From an uncultured Clostridium sp. (GTDB lineage: Bacteria; Bacillota; Clostridia; TANB77; CAG-508), in NCBI GenBank assembly GCA_947648905.1, contig CANSPP010000004.1:64760-124523 (forward strand): DNA of 59,764 nucleotides. The letters are read 5' to 3'. The position numbers were made by a program, and so were the translations under genes. The notes beneath the pieces were generated by a model. The model saw only the letters and a list, made by a program, of their open reading frames with translations, was not told the DNA's origin and searched no databases. Positions 25,301-34,490 of this stretch are shown here, one piece after another; position 1 is the stretch's first letter, and every line of letters starts with the position of its first letter.

Positions 25301-28300
25301 GATACAGGTAATTCTTCTTTTCCTGTTTCTTCTTTTTCAGGTATTGTTGCTTTTGCAATGTTTACTAGTTTTCCGTCTTTTATGTCTTTTTCTTGTACAG
25401 TGTATTCAACTGTTACTGATACTTTGTTGTCTGCACCTCTATTTAATGTTGCTATTGTGTGACTAAATTCTGGTAGTAATTCGTCTGTTACAACTACGTT
25501 TTCTAGAGTTACGTTTCCTGTATTTTCTACTGTTATTACATAAGTAACTTTGTCACCAACTTTTACAGCTATTTCTCCATTTACGTCAGTTCCATTTAAT
25601 TTTGTTGCTGTTTTTGTTACTACAAAGTCTGGATTTGGATCTTCTGTATCTGTAGTTACTGTTGAGCTATCATCTCCTATTGTTGCTACGTTTACTACTT
25701 CTCCTGCTTTGATGTCTGCTTCTGTTACAATATGTGTAAATGTTACATTTGCACTTGCATTTGGTGCTATTTCTTCAGTTATTGTTCTTGTTTTTTCTAC
25801 TGAGTTATTATCTGTTACAACTATGTCTTTTACTTTTTGATTTCCTTTATTTGTTACAGTTACTTTGTATGTTATTGTTTCTCCTAAAGCATATTTTCCG
25901 TCGTTGTTTGCATCTGTTCCTGTTACTTCTTTGTGTAATTCATATTTTGTAAATGGGTCTTCTGTTTCTGTTTTTTCTTCGTTTGAGCTGTCGTCTCCTA
26001 TTGTTGCTACATTTACTACTTCTCCTGCTTTGATGTCTGCTTCTGTTACGATGTGTGTAAATGTTACATCTTTGCTTTCTCCTGGTTTAAGTTCTCCATT
26101 TACTGTTGCTGTTTTTTCTACTGAGTTATTATCTGTTACAACTATGTCTTTTACTTTTTGATTTCCTTTATTTGTTACAGTTACTTTGTATGTTATTGTT
26201 TCTCCTAAAGCATATTTTCCATTTTCGTTTTTAGCTGTACTTGTTACAGTTTTAACTAATTCATATTTTGTGAATGGGTCTTCCGTTTCTGTTGTAACTT
26301 CGTTTGAAGGGTCATCTCCTATTGTTGCTACGTTTACTACTTTCTTAGCTGTAATATCTTTTTCTGTTACAATGTGTGTAAATGTTACGTCTTTGCTTTC
26401 TCCTGGTTTAAGCTCTCCATTTACTGTCGCTGTTTTTTCTTCAGAGTTGTTATCTGTTACAACTACATCTTTAACTGTTTGGTTTCCTCTGTTTGTTACT
26501 GTTACTTTATATGTTATTGTTTCTCCTAATGCATATTTTCCATTTTCATTTTTGGCTGTACTTGTTACAGTTTTAACTAAGTCATATTTTGTAATTGGAT
26601 CTTCTGTTTCTGTTGTAACTTCGTTTGAAGGGTCATCTCCTATTGTTGCTATGTTTACTACTTTTTTAGCTGTAATATCTTTTTCTGTTACGATGTGTGT
26701 AAATGTTACATCTTTGCTTTCTCCTGGTTTAAGTTCTCCATTTACTGTTGCTGTTTTTTCTTCAGAGTTGTTATCTGTTACAACTACATCTTTAACTGTC
26801 TGATTTCCTCTATTTGTTACAGTTACTTTATATGTTATTGTCTCTCCTAAAGCATATTTCCCGTCGTTGTTTTCGTCTGTACTTATCACTGTTTTTAATA
26901 ATTCATATTTTGTGAATGGGTCTTCTGTTTCTGTTGTAACTTCGTTTGAAGGGTCATCTCCTATTGTTGCTACATTTACTACTTTCTTAGCTGTAATGTC
27001 TTTTTCTGTTACGATGTGTGTAAATGTTACGTCTTTGCTTTCTCCTGGTTTAAGTTCTCCATTTACTGTTGCTGTTTTTTCTTCAGAGTTGTTATCTGTT
27101 ACAACTACATTTTCAACTGTTTGATTTCCTTTATTTGTTACAGTAACTTTGTATGTTATTGTTTCTCCTAATGCATATTTTCCGTCATTGTTTGCGTCTG
27201 TTCCTGTTACTTCTTTGTGTAGTTCATATTTTGTAAATGGTTCTTCTGTTTCAACTGTTACTTTTTCTGTTTCTTTTCCATCTGATGTTGCAACGTTTAC
27301 TACTTCTCCTTCTTTGATGTCTGCTTCTGTTACAATATGTGTAAATGTTAATTCAGCTTTTCCGTTTATTGCAATGTTTGTTGCTGTTTCAACTTTTTCT
27401 TCTGAATTTTCGTCATTTACTGTAACACTTTCTAATACTGTACTTCCTATATTTGTTACTGTTACTTTATATGTTACAACTTCACCTAAAGCGTATTTTC
27501 CATTTTCATTTTTAGCTGTACTTGTTACTTCTTTCTTAATTGTGTAGTCTGTTGTATCAACTGTTTCTTCTGGTTTTTCTTCACCAACAGTTGCTACGTT
27601 TTTAATAGTTCCACTAACTTTTTTAACAACTACTGTAAATTCAACTTTGCTCTCTGAATTAGCTGCAACTTCTATTTCTGTACCAGCCATTAATTTTTCA
27701 GCTGTTTCTTTAGAAGCTTCTTCAACTTCTAATATTCCATCTTCAATTAGTTTTGCTAAAGATTCATCTTTAACATTTGCTTTACCAGCTACATCACCTG
27801 TATTTTTTACAGTAATTGTGTATTTTATTTTGTCTCCAACTTTTGCTGATGTTCCTTCTGCTTTTCCTATAACTTCAGCTGTTTTTGTCGATGTTACTAT
27901 TGCCGTTTTAGTTTCATTTGTTTCTTCACCATTAACTACAGCTACGTTTCTAATTGTTCCTGTTGCTATTTCTGAAACTTTTACTTGGAAGCTTATTTCT
28001 ATTGCTTCTCCTGCTTTTAAATCTATGTTCCATTTTAAAGCTACTACAGTTTTTCCGTCTTTTCCTGTAAGTTCTAGTGCTTCAACATTTGATGAATTTT
28101 CTACATATGTTGTCATTTCTGGAATTAAGTCTTTTACTTCAATTCCTTCTAGGTCTTTTTCAGAATTGTTTCTTACTGAAATTTTGTATGTAATTACTTC
28201 ACCTTTTGTTGTTGTGTTTTCTCCTGCTTTTGTTTCACACACTTTGTTTATTTCTAAATTATCTTTTTTAGCATTTATAAGTTTAGCATAGTTTAAGTCA

Positions 28301-28767
28301 GCATTTACTGACATTGGTGTCCAACCAACATAATGTCCTTCTAATATTTGTCTTTCTGGTATTTCTACTGTTTCAGTTCTTTGTATTGTTGTTTCTTGAA
28401 TGTTGTCTGCTGCTGCATTTTGTCCTGCTGCTCCTGCTATTTGATTATTTTGTACTCCACCATTGTTTACATTTGCTACTCCACCTGCTGGATTTTGTGC
28501 ATTTTCTGCATTTGCTTGTTCTCCTGCATTTGGTAAAGTTTCTTGGTTTCCAGCTACTTCTCCATTGTTTTGTTCTGCTGGTGCATTTCCTGTTGTTCCA
28601 TTTTCTTGTTCTGCAAATTGATTGCTTTCTATTTCAGCAGCTTCTGTGCTACCTCTGTCTTTCAAGAATACTACTGTACCTATTGCTATTACTACTGCTA
28701 ATATTGCAATTATTATGGCTATTGTTATAGTAGATTTCTTGCTTGGCATTTTTACTTTTCCTGCCAT
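22324..28767 (-). CDS. Giant surface protein: DUF11-type repeats, Cna_B and von Willebrand A domains
   Basis: The 2147-residue protein has a single N-terminal membrane helix (about 13-35), then an Asn/Ala/Gln/Gly-rich stretch to about 125, DUF11-like domains from about 165, and six tandem 107-residue repeats at about 400-1045 (GKYALGETITYKVTVTN...). Further DUF11-like units follow, then a Cna_B-like domain at about 1460-1565 (VTVNKVWANTTNT), and a VWA domain at about 1705-1930 with a MIDAS site (DFSAS, GTNIDG, MTDGWPG). The C-terminus is Thr/Asn-rich and lacks an LPXTG motif, so anchoring is by the N-terminal helix. It is probably a long stalk presenting an adhesive VWA domain. It follows the sortase gene by 19 bases. 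No in-frame CGG occurs in over 2100 codons. Confidence 0.85.
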   Translation of the reverse strand: MAGKVKMPSKKSTITIAIIIAILAVVIAIGTVVFLKDRGSTEAAEIESNQFAEQENGTTGNAPAEQNNGEVAGNQETLPNAGEQANAENAQNPAGGVANVNNGGVQNNQIAGAAGQNAAADNIQETTIQRTETVEIPERQILEGHYVGWTPMSVNADLNYAKLINAKKDNLEINKVCETKAGENTTTKGEVITYKISVRNNSEKDLEGIEVKDLIPEMTTYVENSSNVEALELTGKDGKTVVALKWNIDLKAGEAIEISFQVKVSEIATGTIRNVAVVNGEETNETKTAIVTSTKTAEVIGKAEGTSAKVGDKIKYTITVKNTGDVAGKANVKDESLAKLIEDGILEVEEASKETAEKLMAGTEIEVAANSESKVEFTVVVKKVSGTIKNVATVGEEKPEETVDTTDYTIKKEVTSTAKNENGKYALGEVVTYKVTVTNIGSTVLESVTVNDENSEEKVETATNIAINGKAELTFTHIVTEADIKEGEVVNVATSDGKETEKVTVETEEPFTKYELHKEVTGTDANNDGKYALGETITYKVTVTNKGNQTVENVVVTDNNSEEKTATVNGELKPGESKDVTFTHIVTEKDITAKKVVNVATIGDDPSNEVTTETEDPFTKYELLKTVISTDENNDGKYALGETITYKVTVTNRGNQTVKDVVVTDNNSEEKTATVNGELKPGESKDVTFTHIVTEKDITAKKVVNIATIGDDPSNEVTTETEDPITKYDLVKTVTSTAKNENGKYALGETITYKVTVTNRGNQTVKDVVVTDNNSEEKTATVNGELKPGESKDVTFTHIVTEKDITAKKVVNVATIGDDPSNEVTTETEDPFTKYELVKTVTSTAKNENGKYALGETITYKVTVTNKGNQKVKDIVVTDNNSVEKTATVNGELKPGESKDVTFTHIVTEADIKAGEVVNVATIGDDSSNEEKTETEDPFTKYELHKEVTGTDANNDGKYALGETITYKVTVTNKGNQKVKDIVVTDNNSVEKTRTITEEIAPNASANVTFTHIVTEADIKAGEVVNVATIGDDSSTVTTDTEDPNPDFVVTKTATKLNGTDVNGEIAVKVGDKVTYVITVENTGNVTLENVVVTDELLPEFSHTIATLNRGADNKVSVTVEYTVQEKDIKDGKLVNIAKATIPEKEETGKEELPVSNISIEKHVAEYKNGAYTILSTEALESTTYKVGDAVWYAITVTNNGEVADTVTVTDTLADGLAYANESSETINYNKNTKTITWNTTLEAKETKTLYIKATVTSSAIAGTPVSSITTGTTWWKTNNGDITTGKQEAAAKLFIKLDGKILENDQDNHYTDTKDYTGCVAKVNLTAKNLSGNNVQTTDANAIKVGTTVTPTTVEEYSTLNYQIFQYIVDGTDLNTIAENIKNDSKAKAKGITFDPETQMIVCYVLKTESDGYHIDAVIRPKAETKIDLYNVDNIATVNGEDSEKVTIVVTDSTEITEVTVNKVWANTTNTPESVDVQLYAGTNATTETATLNAENNWTYTWEELNKYDANNKEIDYSVKEISIDLENETVTPFENNDKNGDYKVTYETTGNTTTITNTFVRPEINVTKKQYNKDDDEMTAGTKVQYGDTITYKIEATNSGNAEGTVTLKDTVPTNSELVGNITLTQGSDVTRLTVDELVAGKEVTLGENETATITFTVKATAYAGEKVTNTAYYDKDDEKDIPTETTQSDIEAKPQVIPTSSTTITEPVPQRVILVLDFSASMKDSINGTTKIASLKSAVNSFLTTFLENNNEVMIITYNERVSITRTWTKDKNTAYNSIKNLGTAAGTNIDGALTEANKYVNANDTNTSVILMTDGWPGYYVDNQTGKTKQSGDGWTYNQKSAEEAIESAGWIKDKKVKLYTIGFGLSGNNVKNFMEAMATDTIVDENGKIVKKYYHETANSSELNKAFEDIYNSVVSEADGEPIEIQTTEGNMHIENGFEVGQNVEIYTGTYTKGTSTPKATYSWKEFTELTTTNEDETTTPLVTINEDGTITFNLTQYMKDSNIAASEKITIRFVDPQNTTTRMKSARLMSLVMDATEEAETDEDIAEYEQKIEKAEQAKTTPVKEDSKPVATETPNDTVVETENTKPSTDNKENDNEEIKNKENATTTTEKPVETTNTTTEETIKNNQDNETDNTTSSVNE
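25640..27560 (-). repeat. Six tandem 321-bp coding repeats in the giant surface gene
   Basis: The segment encoding GKYALGETITYKV recurs every 321 bases (at about 25873, 26194, 26515, 26836, 27157 and 27478). Inner copies are nearly identical at the DNA level, so unequal recombination could change the repeat number. Confidence 0.85.
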
Positions 28768-28786
28768 TTTAGATTTCCTCCTTTTA

Positions 28787-29377
28787 TTATTTAGTTTCTT
28801 TTGCCTTTAATATAAGTCTTTCTCTATTACCGTTTGTACACGTTATTAGCGTTGTTTCTCTTATGGTATTGTCATTTGTTGCAAGGATTGTTACATCATT
28901 TGGATCTGTTATAAATTTATCATATATTTGATATTCTATTGTCGTTCCTGTTAAATCTGTTAATTCTACAATATCGCCTATTTCTAAATGTTTTGTTTTT
29001 CCAAACATTGTCCCATCATAGTTGTTGTGCCCTGCTATTGACAAATTTCCATAGTCGTTTACTTGACCACCCCAATATTTTACTATTGATATTTTCATCG
29101 GTGCTTTTGTTTCTTCTGGGTTGTATGTATCTATATCTAGTATTGGGTATTCTAGCTCAATTTTTGGAATTTTTACTATTCCAATTACTTTGTATCCGTT
29201 CATAGTTACATTTTCTTTTGTTTCATTTTCTAAACTTCTTGAAAATGTTTCTACTACTTTTTGAGTTTCTTGGTCATTTAGATAGTTTTTTCCGTATTTT
29301 ACAGCTATTAATCCTATTACTACAATTACTGCTATGAGCAATATTGCAAATATTATTTTATATATTTTTAATTTCAT
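28787..29377 (-). CDS. Sortase
   Basis: The 196-residue transpeptidase has an N-terminal signal anchor (IIFAILLIAVIVVIGLIAV) and the sortase core: catalytic His117 in SIAGHNNYDG, catalytic Cys180 in TLITCTNGN, and Arg187 in NRERLIL. It cleaves LPXTG-like signals and attaches proteins to the cell wall. The TLITC form and the short length resemble class D or C enzymes; the exact class is not certain. It begins one base after the LPITG protein gene, its likely substrate, and precedes the giant protein. Confidence 0.9.
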   Translation of the reverse strand: MKLKIYKIIFAILLIAVIVVIGLIAVKYGKNYLNDQETQKVVETFSRSLENETKENVTMNGYKVIGIVKIPKIELEYPILDIDTYNPEETKAPMKISIVKYWGGQVNDYGNLSIAGHNNYDGTMFGKTKHLEIGDIVELTDLTGTTIEYQIYDKFITDPNDVTILATNDNTIRETTLITCTNGNRERLILKAKETK

Positions 29378-29378
29378 T

Positions 29379-30377
29379 TTAGTGTTTTTCTTCTTTGTTT
29401 TGTAATTTTTTCATTCTTACAAATATAAGGATTAATGCTAATACGATAACTGCTAATATTGCAAATAGTATAATGCTGTCTCCTGTTATTGGTAGTTTTG
29501 CTGTTTCTTGAACTACTTTTGTTTCTGTCTTTCCTGGTATTTTTTCTTCTTCGTCTTCTCTATATGATGTCATAAATTTTGCATCATATGTTTCTGTTCC
29601 GTCTTGTGCTACTTTTTTTAATAATACAACATATTGTTCACCTTTTTGTGCTTCTATTGGTTGTTTTATTGTTAGGTCTTTTTCTACTGGTTCCCATTTT
29701 GCATTTTCTATTAATGCATTATATAAATTGTAAAACTCGTTTGCATATTCTATTTTTGAATACATATCTTTTTCTTCATAGCCAATGTTTAATTCGTTTG
29801 CTAGTTCTTGTAGCTTTGAATGTTGGTCTGCTGGTAGCTTTGTTCTTTCATAGTAGTATGTTGCATTTTCATCATCTACTATTTGTAGCCCACCTATTGT
29901 TTCTATGTATTGCATTCCGTTTCTTTCTTCTCTTATTTTTTCTAATTCTGTCTTTAATTCTGTTTTTATTCTTTTTGTTGTGTTTTCAACTATTTCCATT
30001 TTTTCTGTATTGAAGCTTTGATTTTCGAAGTTTATTTCATTTACTGTTTTTACTTCTTTGCCATCTTCATTTACTTTTGTATGAATATAGTTAATTCCTT
30101 GTGCTATTTTGTCACTTTCGATTAGCATTACTTGATTATTATCCTCATCTTCTACTGAGTTGATATAATTCAAGTCAACTTCTTCCGCTCCTTTCTCTGA
30201 TGTTATAGCATATTGAAATTTCGAATCTGCTAATCCTTTTGCGTAGATTATGTAATCTTTGTCTGTTTTCACAACTTGCACTTCTGCTTCTGCTGCGAAA
30301 ACGTTTACTGGTATTATTAGTGCTATCATTACTATTAGTAATACCATAGTCATAATTTTGACTTTTAATCCTTTCAT
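29379..30377 (-). CDS. Cell-wall-anchored surface protein with LPITG sorting signal
   Basis: The 332-residue protein has a signal peptide (to about VFAAEA, residue 31), an extracellular region of about 260 residues with a helical charged middle (KRIKTELKTELEKIREERN), and a C-terminal sorting signal: LPITG at about 297, a hydrophobic helix and the basic tail RMKKLQNKEEKH. It is the probable substrate of the adjacent sortase. The extracellular fold was not recognised. Transcription likely starts at 30500 and passes a structured leader (30431-30476). Confidence 0.85.
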   Translation of the reverse strand: MKGLKVKIMTMVLLIVMIALIIPVNVFAAEAEVQVVKTDKDYIIYAKGLADSKFQYAITSEKGAEEVDLNYINSVEDEDNNQVMLIESDKIAQGINYIHTKVNEDGKEVKTVNEINFENQSFNTEKMEIVENTTKRIKTELKTELEKIREERNGMQYIETIGGLQIVDDENATYYYERTKLPADQHSKLQELANELNIGYEEKDMYSKIEYANEFYNLYNALIENAKWEPVEKDLTIKQPIEAQKGEQYVVLLKKVAQDGTETYDAKFMTSYREDEEEKIPGKTETKVVQETAKLPITGDSIILFAILAVIVLALILIFVRMKKLQNKEEKH

Positions 30378-30430
30378 TAAGAACCCCCCTATAAATTTAT
30401 TATAATTAGTTATTTAAAAAGTTTTAAATT

Positions 30431-30476
30431 TCACCTATTTTTTTATATCCCCTTACGGATATAAGCTTTTAGGTGA
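30431..30476 (-). promoter_or_regulatory. Structured leader of the surface-protein operon
   Basis: In the predicted leader, TCACCTA and TAGGTGA form an outer 7-bp stem, and TTATATCC with GGGATATAA forms an inner hairpin with a GTAA-like loop. No T run follows, so it is not a terminator. I could not match it to a riboswitch class. It may affect translation or stability of the LPITG-sortase-giant mRNA. Confidence 0.5.
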
Positions 30477-30506
30477 CCTCATAAAAACTATATTTTTACA
30501 CACAAC

Positions 30507-30535
30507 ATTATATTACATTATTTAAACTTTGTAAA
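30507..30535 (-). promoter_or_regulatory. Promoter of the surface-protein operon
   Basis: Minus strand TTTACA (30535-30530), 17-base spacer, TATAAT (30512-30507). It reads into the structured leader and the LPITG gene. Confidence 0.7.
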
Positions 30536-30620
30536 GGAATTTTTATGATTTTATGTGATTTTATGGAAACTATTATATATGTTGATTAATATCTTTTTTC
30601 TTACCTTCATAAATAAAAAA

Positions 30621-30644
30621 AGAAAAGCAAAACTCTGCTTCTCT
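30621..30644 (-). terminator. Terminator of the pyk unit
   Basis: AGAGAAGCA and TGCTTTTCT pair on the minus strand and are followed by TTTTTTAT, about 28 bases downstream of pyk. Confidence 0.75.
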
Positions 30645-30671
30645 CAAAGTCTTACTTTTCCTTATTTTTAT

Positions 30672-32117
30672 CTATATTCTTACATAACCACCTATTACTT
30701 TGTTTTCTCCGTTATTTGGTAATATTTTTGCTCCACCTGCTAATACTACTGTATCTCCTGTTTCTAAAATTCCTTCTGATTTTAATGTTTCAATTCCTTT
30801 TGTTATTGTATCTTCAATTGTTGCTTCTCCTTTACATAAAACCGGAGTTACATTAAATGATACTGATAATTGATGATATGTTTTTTCATCATCTGTTATA
30901 GCGAATATTGGGCATCCTGCTCCTAATCCTGCTAATTTTCTTATAGAATCACCTTTATGTGTGTATGCTACTATTGCATCTGCATCAATGTGTTTTGCTG
31001 TTACACATGTTGAGTAAGCGATTGCGCTTTCTAAATCTTTTTCTACGTATTTTCCTGTTGATTTTTTGTCAAATCTTTTCCAGTAGTTTACACTTGATTC
31101 AATTGCAGTTGATATTTTGTTCATTGCTTCAACACATTCTACTGGGTATTTTCCCATTGCACATTCTCCAGATAGCATTATTGCTCCTGTTATGTCATAT
31201 ACTGCGTTTGCAACGTCACTTACTTCTGCTCTTGTTGGTCTTGGGTTTTGTGTCATTGATTCTAACATTTGTGTTGCTGTTATTACTGGTTTTCCAACTT
31301 CGTTACATCTTTTGATAAAGTGTTTTTGTACAATTGGAACTTGTTCCATTGGTATTTCAACACCCATATCTCCACGTGCTACCATAATTCCATCAGATGC
31401 TGCTAAGATATCTTCAAAGTTGTCTATTCCTTCTTGGTTTTCTATTTTAGAAATTATTTTTACTCTTTCTCCACCGTTTGAGTCTAATAAATCTCTTAAA
31501 GCTTTAACATCTGCTTCTTTTCTTACAAATGAAGCTGCAATATAGTCAAATCCTCTTTTGATACCTTCTGTTATATCATCTATATCTTTTTGTGTTAATG
31601 CTGGTAATTCTAATTTAACACCTGGAACATTCATTGTTTTTCTGCTTCCTAATCTTCCTGTATTTAAAGCTTTACATACAATGTCTTTTCCATCTATTTT
31701 TGTTATTTTAAATTCGATAGCTCCATCATCTACTAATAATGTTGAACCAACTGTTACGTCTTTGTATAGTTCTTTATAGCTGATGCTTGTTCTTTCATTA
31801 TTTCCTATAATATCATCATTTACAAATGTAAATTCTTGACCTTCGTTTATTGTTACTTTTTCATTTCCTGTTTCTAATACACCTGTTCTAATTTCTGGTC
31901 CTTTTGTATCTAATAGTAATGCTACTGGTTTATTTAGTTTTTCTCTTACTGCTTTGATTGTTTCAATTTTTTCTCCATTTTCTTCATATCCACCATGAGA
32001 GAAGTTAATTCTTGTTACGTTTAATCCAGCGTTTACTAATTTTGTTAGCATTTCTTCACTTTGACTTGCAGGTCCTATTGTTCCTACGATTTTTGTTTTT
32101 CTTAATTTAGTTTTCAT
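30672..32117 (-). CDS. pyk: Pyruvate kinase
   Basis: Pyruvate kinase makes ATP and pyruvate from phosphoenolpyruvate at the end of glycolysis. The 481-residue protein starts MKTKLRKTKIVGTIGPAS, has GLNVTRINFSHG, the active-site strand LLDTKGPEIRTG, IMVARGDMGVEIPMEQVP and PVITATQMLESM, and ends in the allosteric C domain. It lacks the extra PEP-utiliser domain present in Bacillus pyruvate kinase. It has no in-frame CGG. pgi and the thioesterase lie upstream in the same direction. Confidence 0.97.
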   Translation of the reverse strand: MKTKLRKTKIVGTIGPASQSEEMLTKLVNAGLNVTRINFSHGGYEENGEKIETIKAVREKLNKPVALLLDTKGPEIRTGVLETGNEKVTINEGQEFTFVNDDIIGNNERTSISYKELYKDVTVGSTLLVDDGAIEFKITKIDGKDIVCKALNTGRLGSRKTMNVPGVKLELPALTQKDIDDITEGIKRGFDYIAASFVRKEADVKALRDLLDSNGGERVKIISKIENQEGIDNFEDILAASDGIMVARGDMGVEIPMEQVPIVQKHFIKRCNEVGKPVITATQMLESMTQNPRPTRAEVSDVANAVYDITGAIMLSGECAMGKYPVECVEAMNKISTAIESSVNYWKRFDKKSTGKYVEKDLESAIAYSTCVTAKHIDADAIVAYTHKGDSIRKLAGLGAGCPIFAITDDEKTYHQLSVSFNVTPVLCKGEATIEDTITKGIETLKSEGILETGDTVVLAGGAKILPNNGENKVIGGYVRI

Positions 32118-32227
32118 TATAAATATCCTCCCTTTTTTTAAACCAGCCTTTATTATAGCACAGTTTCACAACAAAATTCAACATTTTTTTCAAATTTTTT
32201 CAAATATGGTATTAATTTCGTAAAAAT

Positions 32228-32289
32228 CTGCCACTAGGGACGGACCTTTTTGGCAGGAATCTGCCATTAAGGACCGTCCCCAATGGCAG
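32228..32289. repeat. Two TGCCA...TGGCA palindromes in opposite orientation, copies 3 and 4
   Basis: CTGCCACTAGGGACGGACC with TGGCAG, then CTGCCATTAAGGACCGTCC with TGGCAG. The pair lies between the true 3' end of the thioesterase gene (32292) and pyk and may serve as terminator. Same core as elements at 929 and 15827. Confidence 0.75.
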
Positions 32290-32291
32290 GT

Positions 32292-33015
32292 TTAGCTTAT
32301 TTCTATTATTGAGTGTATACTTTTTTCGTCTTCACTCATTATTACTATAATATGTTTGCCGTTTTTATAAGTGTATTTACATTGAATTTTATCTCCGAAG
32401 TTTTATTTCTTTTTTGTAAGTAATCCTTACATTATCAAAAGGTCTTTTTTCGTATACTTCTTCCGGCATTGCTTCATATGCTAAATCTAAGTAATATAAA
32501 TTGTGCATATGTTTATTAACATCAATATCTTTTCTAATCACTTCATAATTAATACTTGATAAAAATTCTGTTGGTATTTCTAGTTTACCCAATTTTTCTT
32601 CAGAAAATACACTTTTTTCTTCAGGTTCGTATCTATTCATAATTTCATCTGTTAATCTAACCATTTTTCTGTTGTCTATATCAATTAAAGCCCATTTAGA
32701 TGTTGCAATCGCACATAAATTGTTGTTTTCATCATATACTTCAAAGTCACGGAATGTGAAAAATTTCTTCACATCTCGTCCCCAAGTGTTCACACTTAGA
32801 GTTTGTCCATATTTGGGCCTTTTAATTACTTGCAAATTCCAATCAAGTAAAATCCAGCCTGTTCTAGTTTCTTCTGTTTCGTTGGCTCCAAATTTTACTT
32901 TATCTGAGTGATATGCTCCTATATTCTCTAATATTTCTAATATTGCTCTATTTTTTATAGTGTTATCCTTGCCTATATCTTTTAATCCTGTTTTAAATTT
33001 TTCTTTGTAAATCAT
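32292..33015 (-). CDS. Acyl-ACP thioesterase, requires +1 shift at CGG near its end
   Basis: The enzyme releases fatty acids from acyl carrier protein. The double hot-dog FAT fold shows in the first domain (ILENIGAYHSDKVKFG, then GWILLDWNLQVIKRPKYGQ) and in the second (DIDVNKHMHNLYYLDLAYEAM). The open frame ends KKEIKL-CGG-AGA-TAA. Skipping the C at 32397 gives KLGDKIQCKYTYKNGKHIIV, then IMSEDEKSIHSIIEIS, to TAA at 32292, the normal C-terminal strand of the family. The joined product is 240 residues. The start is ATG 33015 (MIYKEKFKTGL) after AAGGAG. Without the shift the protein loses its last 36 residues. Gene finders would call it at the wrong 3' end. Confidence 0.9.
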
Positions 33016-33056
33016 TTTTCTGCTCCTTTTTCTTTTCGCCTGTCCCAAAAATGTTT

Positions 33057-34364
33057 TTAATATCCTGGTTTTTTTAGTAATTTGAACATATTTTTCTTGT
33101 ATTCTTCTACTCCTGGTTGGTTAAATGGATTTATTCCTAGTATGTTTCCTGATACTGCACATGCTTTTTCGAAGAAGTATATTAGCTCTCCTATGTTTTT
33201 TTCGTCTAACTTATTCATTGTTATTTTAATGTTTGGTACTTCTCCTGTTACGTGTGCTTGTATTGTTCCTTCCATTGCTTTTTTGTTTACATAGTCTAGT
33301 GTTTTTCCACTTAGATAGTTTAATCCGTCTAAATTGTCGTCATCTGGGTTTATTTTTATGTCTGTGTTTGAAGTTTTTACTTCTATTACTGTTTCAAATA
33401 GATTTCTTCTTCCTTCTTGTATATATTGCCCCATTGAGTGTAAATCTGTTGTGTTGTCTACTCCTGCTGGGAATATTCCTTTATTTTCTTTTCCTTCGCT
33501 TTCTCCATATAGTTGTTTCCACCATTCTGTAAAGTAGTGCATTTTTGGTTCGTAGTTCACTAGTATTTCAATATCTTTGTGCTTTTTATATAAGATGTTT
33601 CTTGCTACTGCATATTGATAGCATTCGTTGTATTTTAATTCTGGGTCATTATATCTTTCTCTTGCTATTCTTGCCCCTTCCATTAGTTCTTCTATGTCTA
33701 TTCCTGCTGTTGCTATTGGCAATAAGCCTACTGCTGTTAATACTGAATATCTTCCGCCTACATTGTCTGGTACTATAAATTGTTCATATCCCTCTTTTTG
33801 TGCTAGTGTTTTTAGTGCTCCTCTTTCTTTGTCTGTTGTTGCATATATTCTGCTTCTAGCTTCGTCTATTCCATATTTATTTTCTAATATTTCTCTAAAT
33901 ATTCTGAATGCTATTGCTGGTTCTGTAGTTGTTCCTGATTTTGATATTACATTTATTGAGAAGTCTTTGTCTCCTATGTATTCTATTAATTCATTGATGT
34001 AGTTGGGACTTAGGTTATTTCCTACATATAAAATTTGTGGATTTTTTCTTTGTTTTACTGGTAACATATCGCTAAATGAACTTGTTAATAGTTCTATTAC
34101 TGCTCTTGCTCCTAAGTATGATCCCCCTATTCCTATTACTACTAATATATCTGATTCTTTTTTTATCTTTTTTGCTGCTTTTTTTATTCTTTTAAATTCT
34201 TCTTTGTCATAATTTATTGGTAAATCTAGCCATCCTACAAAGTCTTTTTCGTCATCTGCTCTTGAGTGTAAGTCTTCGTGTATTTTTTTTATTTTTTCTT
34301 TGTATGCCATTATTGATTTTGGTGTAATTCCTGTGTTTTTTAAATTTAATTTTATTTCTGCCAT
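33057..34364 (-). CDS. pgi: Glucose-6-phosphate isomerase
   Basis: Pgi interconverts glucose 6-phosphate and fructose 6-phosphate. The 435-residue protein has [20 protein letters not shown], the [17 protein letters not shown] loop, [16 protein letters not shown] with catalytic Glu, and the C-terminal [16 protein letters not shown]. Length and motifs match the short bacterial type. It is cotranscribed with the thioesterase (starts about 40 bases downstream) and lies near pyk, but these are not all one pathway cluster. No in-frame CGG. Confidence 0.97.
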   Translation of the reverse strand: MAEIKLNLKNTGITPKSIMAYKEKIKKIHEDLHSRADDEKDFVGWLDLPINYDKEEFKRIKKAAKKIKKESDILVVIGIGGSYLGARAVIELLTSSFSDMLPVKQRKNPQILYVGNNLSPNYINELIEYIGDKDFSINVISKSGTTTEPAIAFRIFREILENKYGIDEARSRIYATTDKERGALKTLAQKEGYEQFIVPDNVGGRYSVLTAVGLLPIATAGIDIEELMEGARIARERYNDPELKYNECYQYAVARNILYKKHKDIEILVNYEPKMHYFTEWWKQLYGESEGKENKGIFPAGVDNTTDLHSMGQYIQEGRRNLFETVIEVKTSNTDIKINPDDDNLDGLNYLSGKTLDYVNKKAMEGTIQAHVTGEVPNIKITMNKLDEKNIGELIYFFEKACAVSGNILGINPFNQPGVEEYKKNMFKLLKKPGY

Positions 34365-34451
34365 ATGTTTTGCGCCTCGCTTTCTTTTCTTTTTCTTTCT
34401 ACATTATATATAATTAATTTTTATAATTCAAGCTTATTTTGCAAAAATAAA

Positions 34452-34472
34452 GAACTGCTCTATAAACAGTTC
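34452..34472 (-). terminator. Terminator of spoIIP
   Basis: GGAACTG and CAGTTC form a stem around TTTATAGAG on the minus strand, followed by TTTATTTTT. Confidence 0.7.
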
Positions 34473-34490
34473 CTTTTATCATATATTAAA

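Noticed and set aside
25865..27547. Long plus-strand ORFs opposite the giant surface gene
   Set aside because: They are shadows created by the 321-bp repeats and Thr/Val-rich codons; they lack ribosome sites and have repetitive hydrophobic sequence.
25640..27560. Regularly spaced repeats as a CRISPR array
   Set aside because: The period is 321 bases with no unique spacers, and the segment is an open frame encoding DUF11-like domains.
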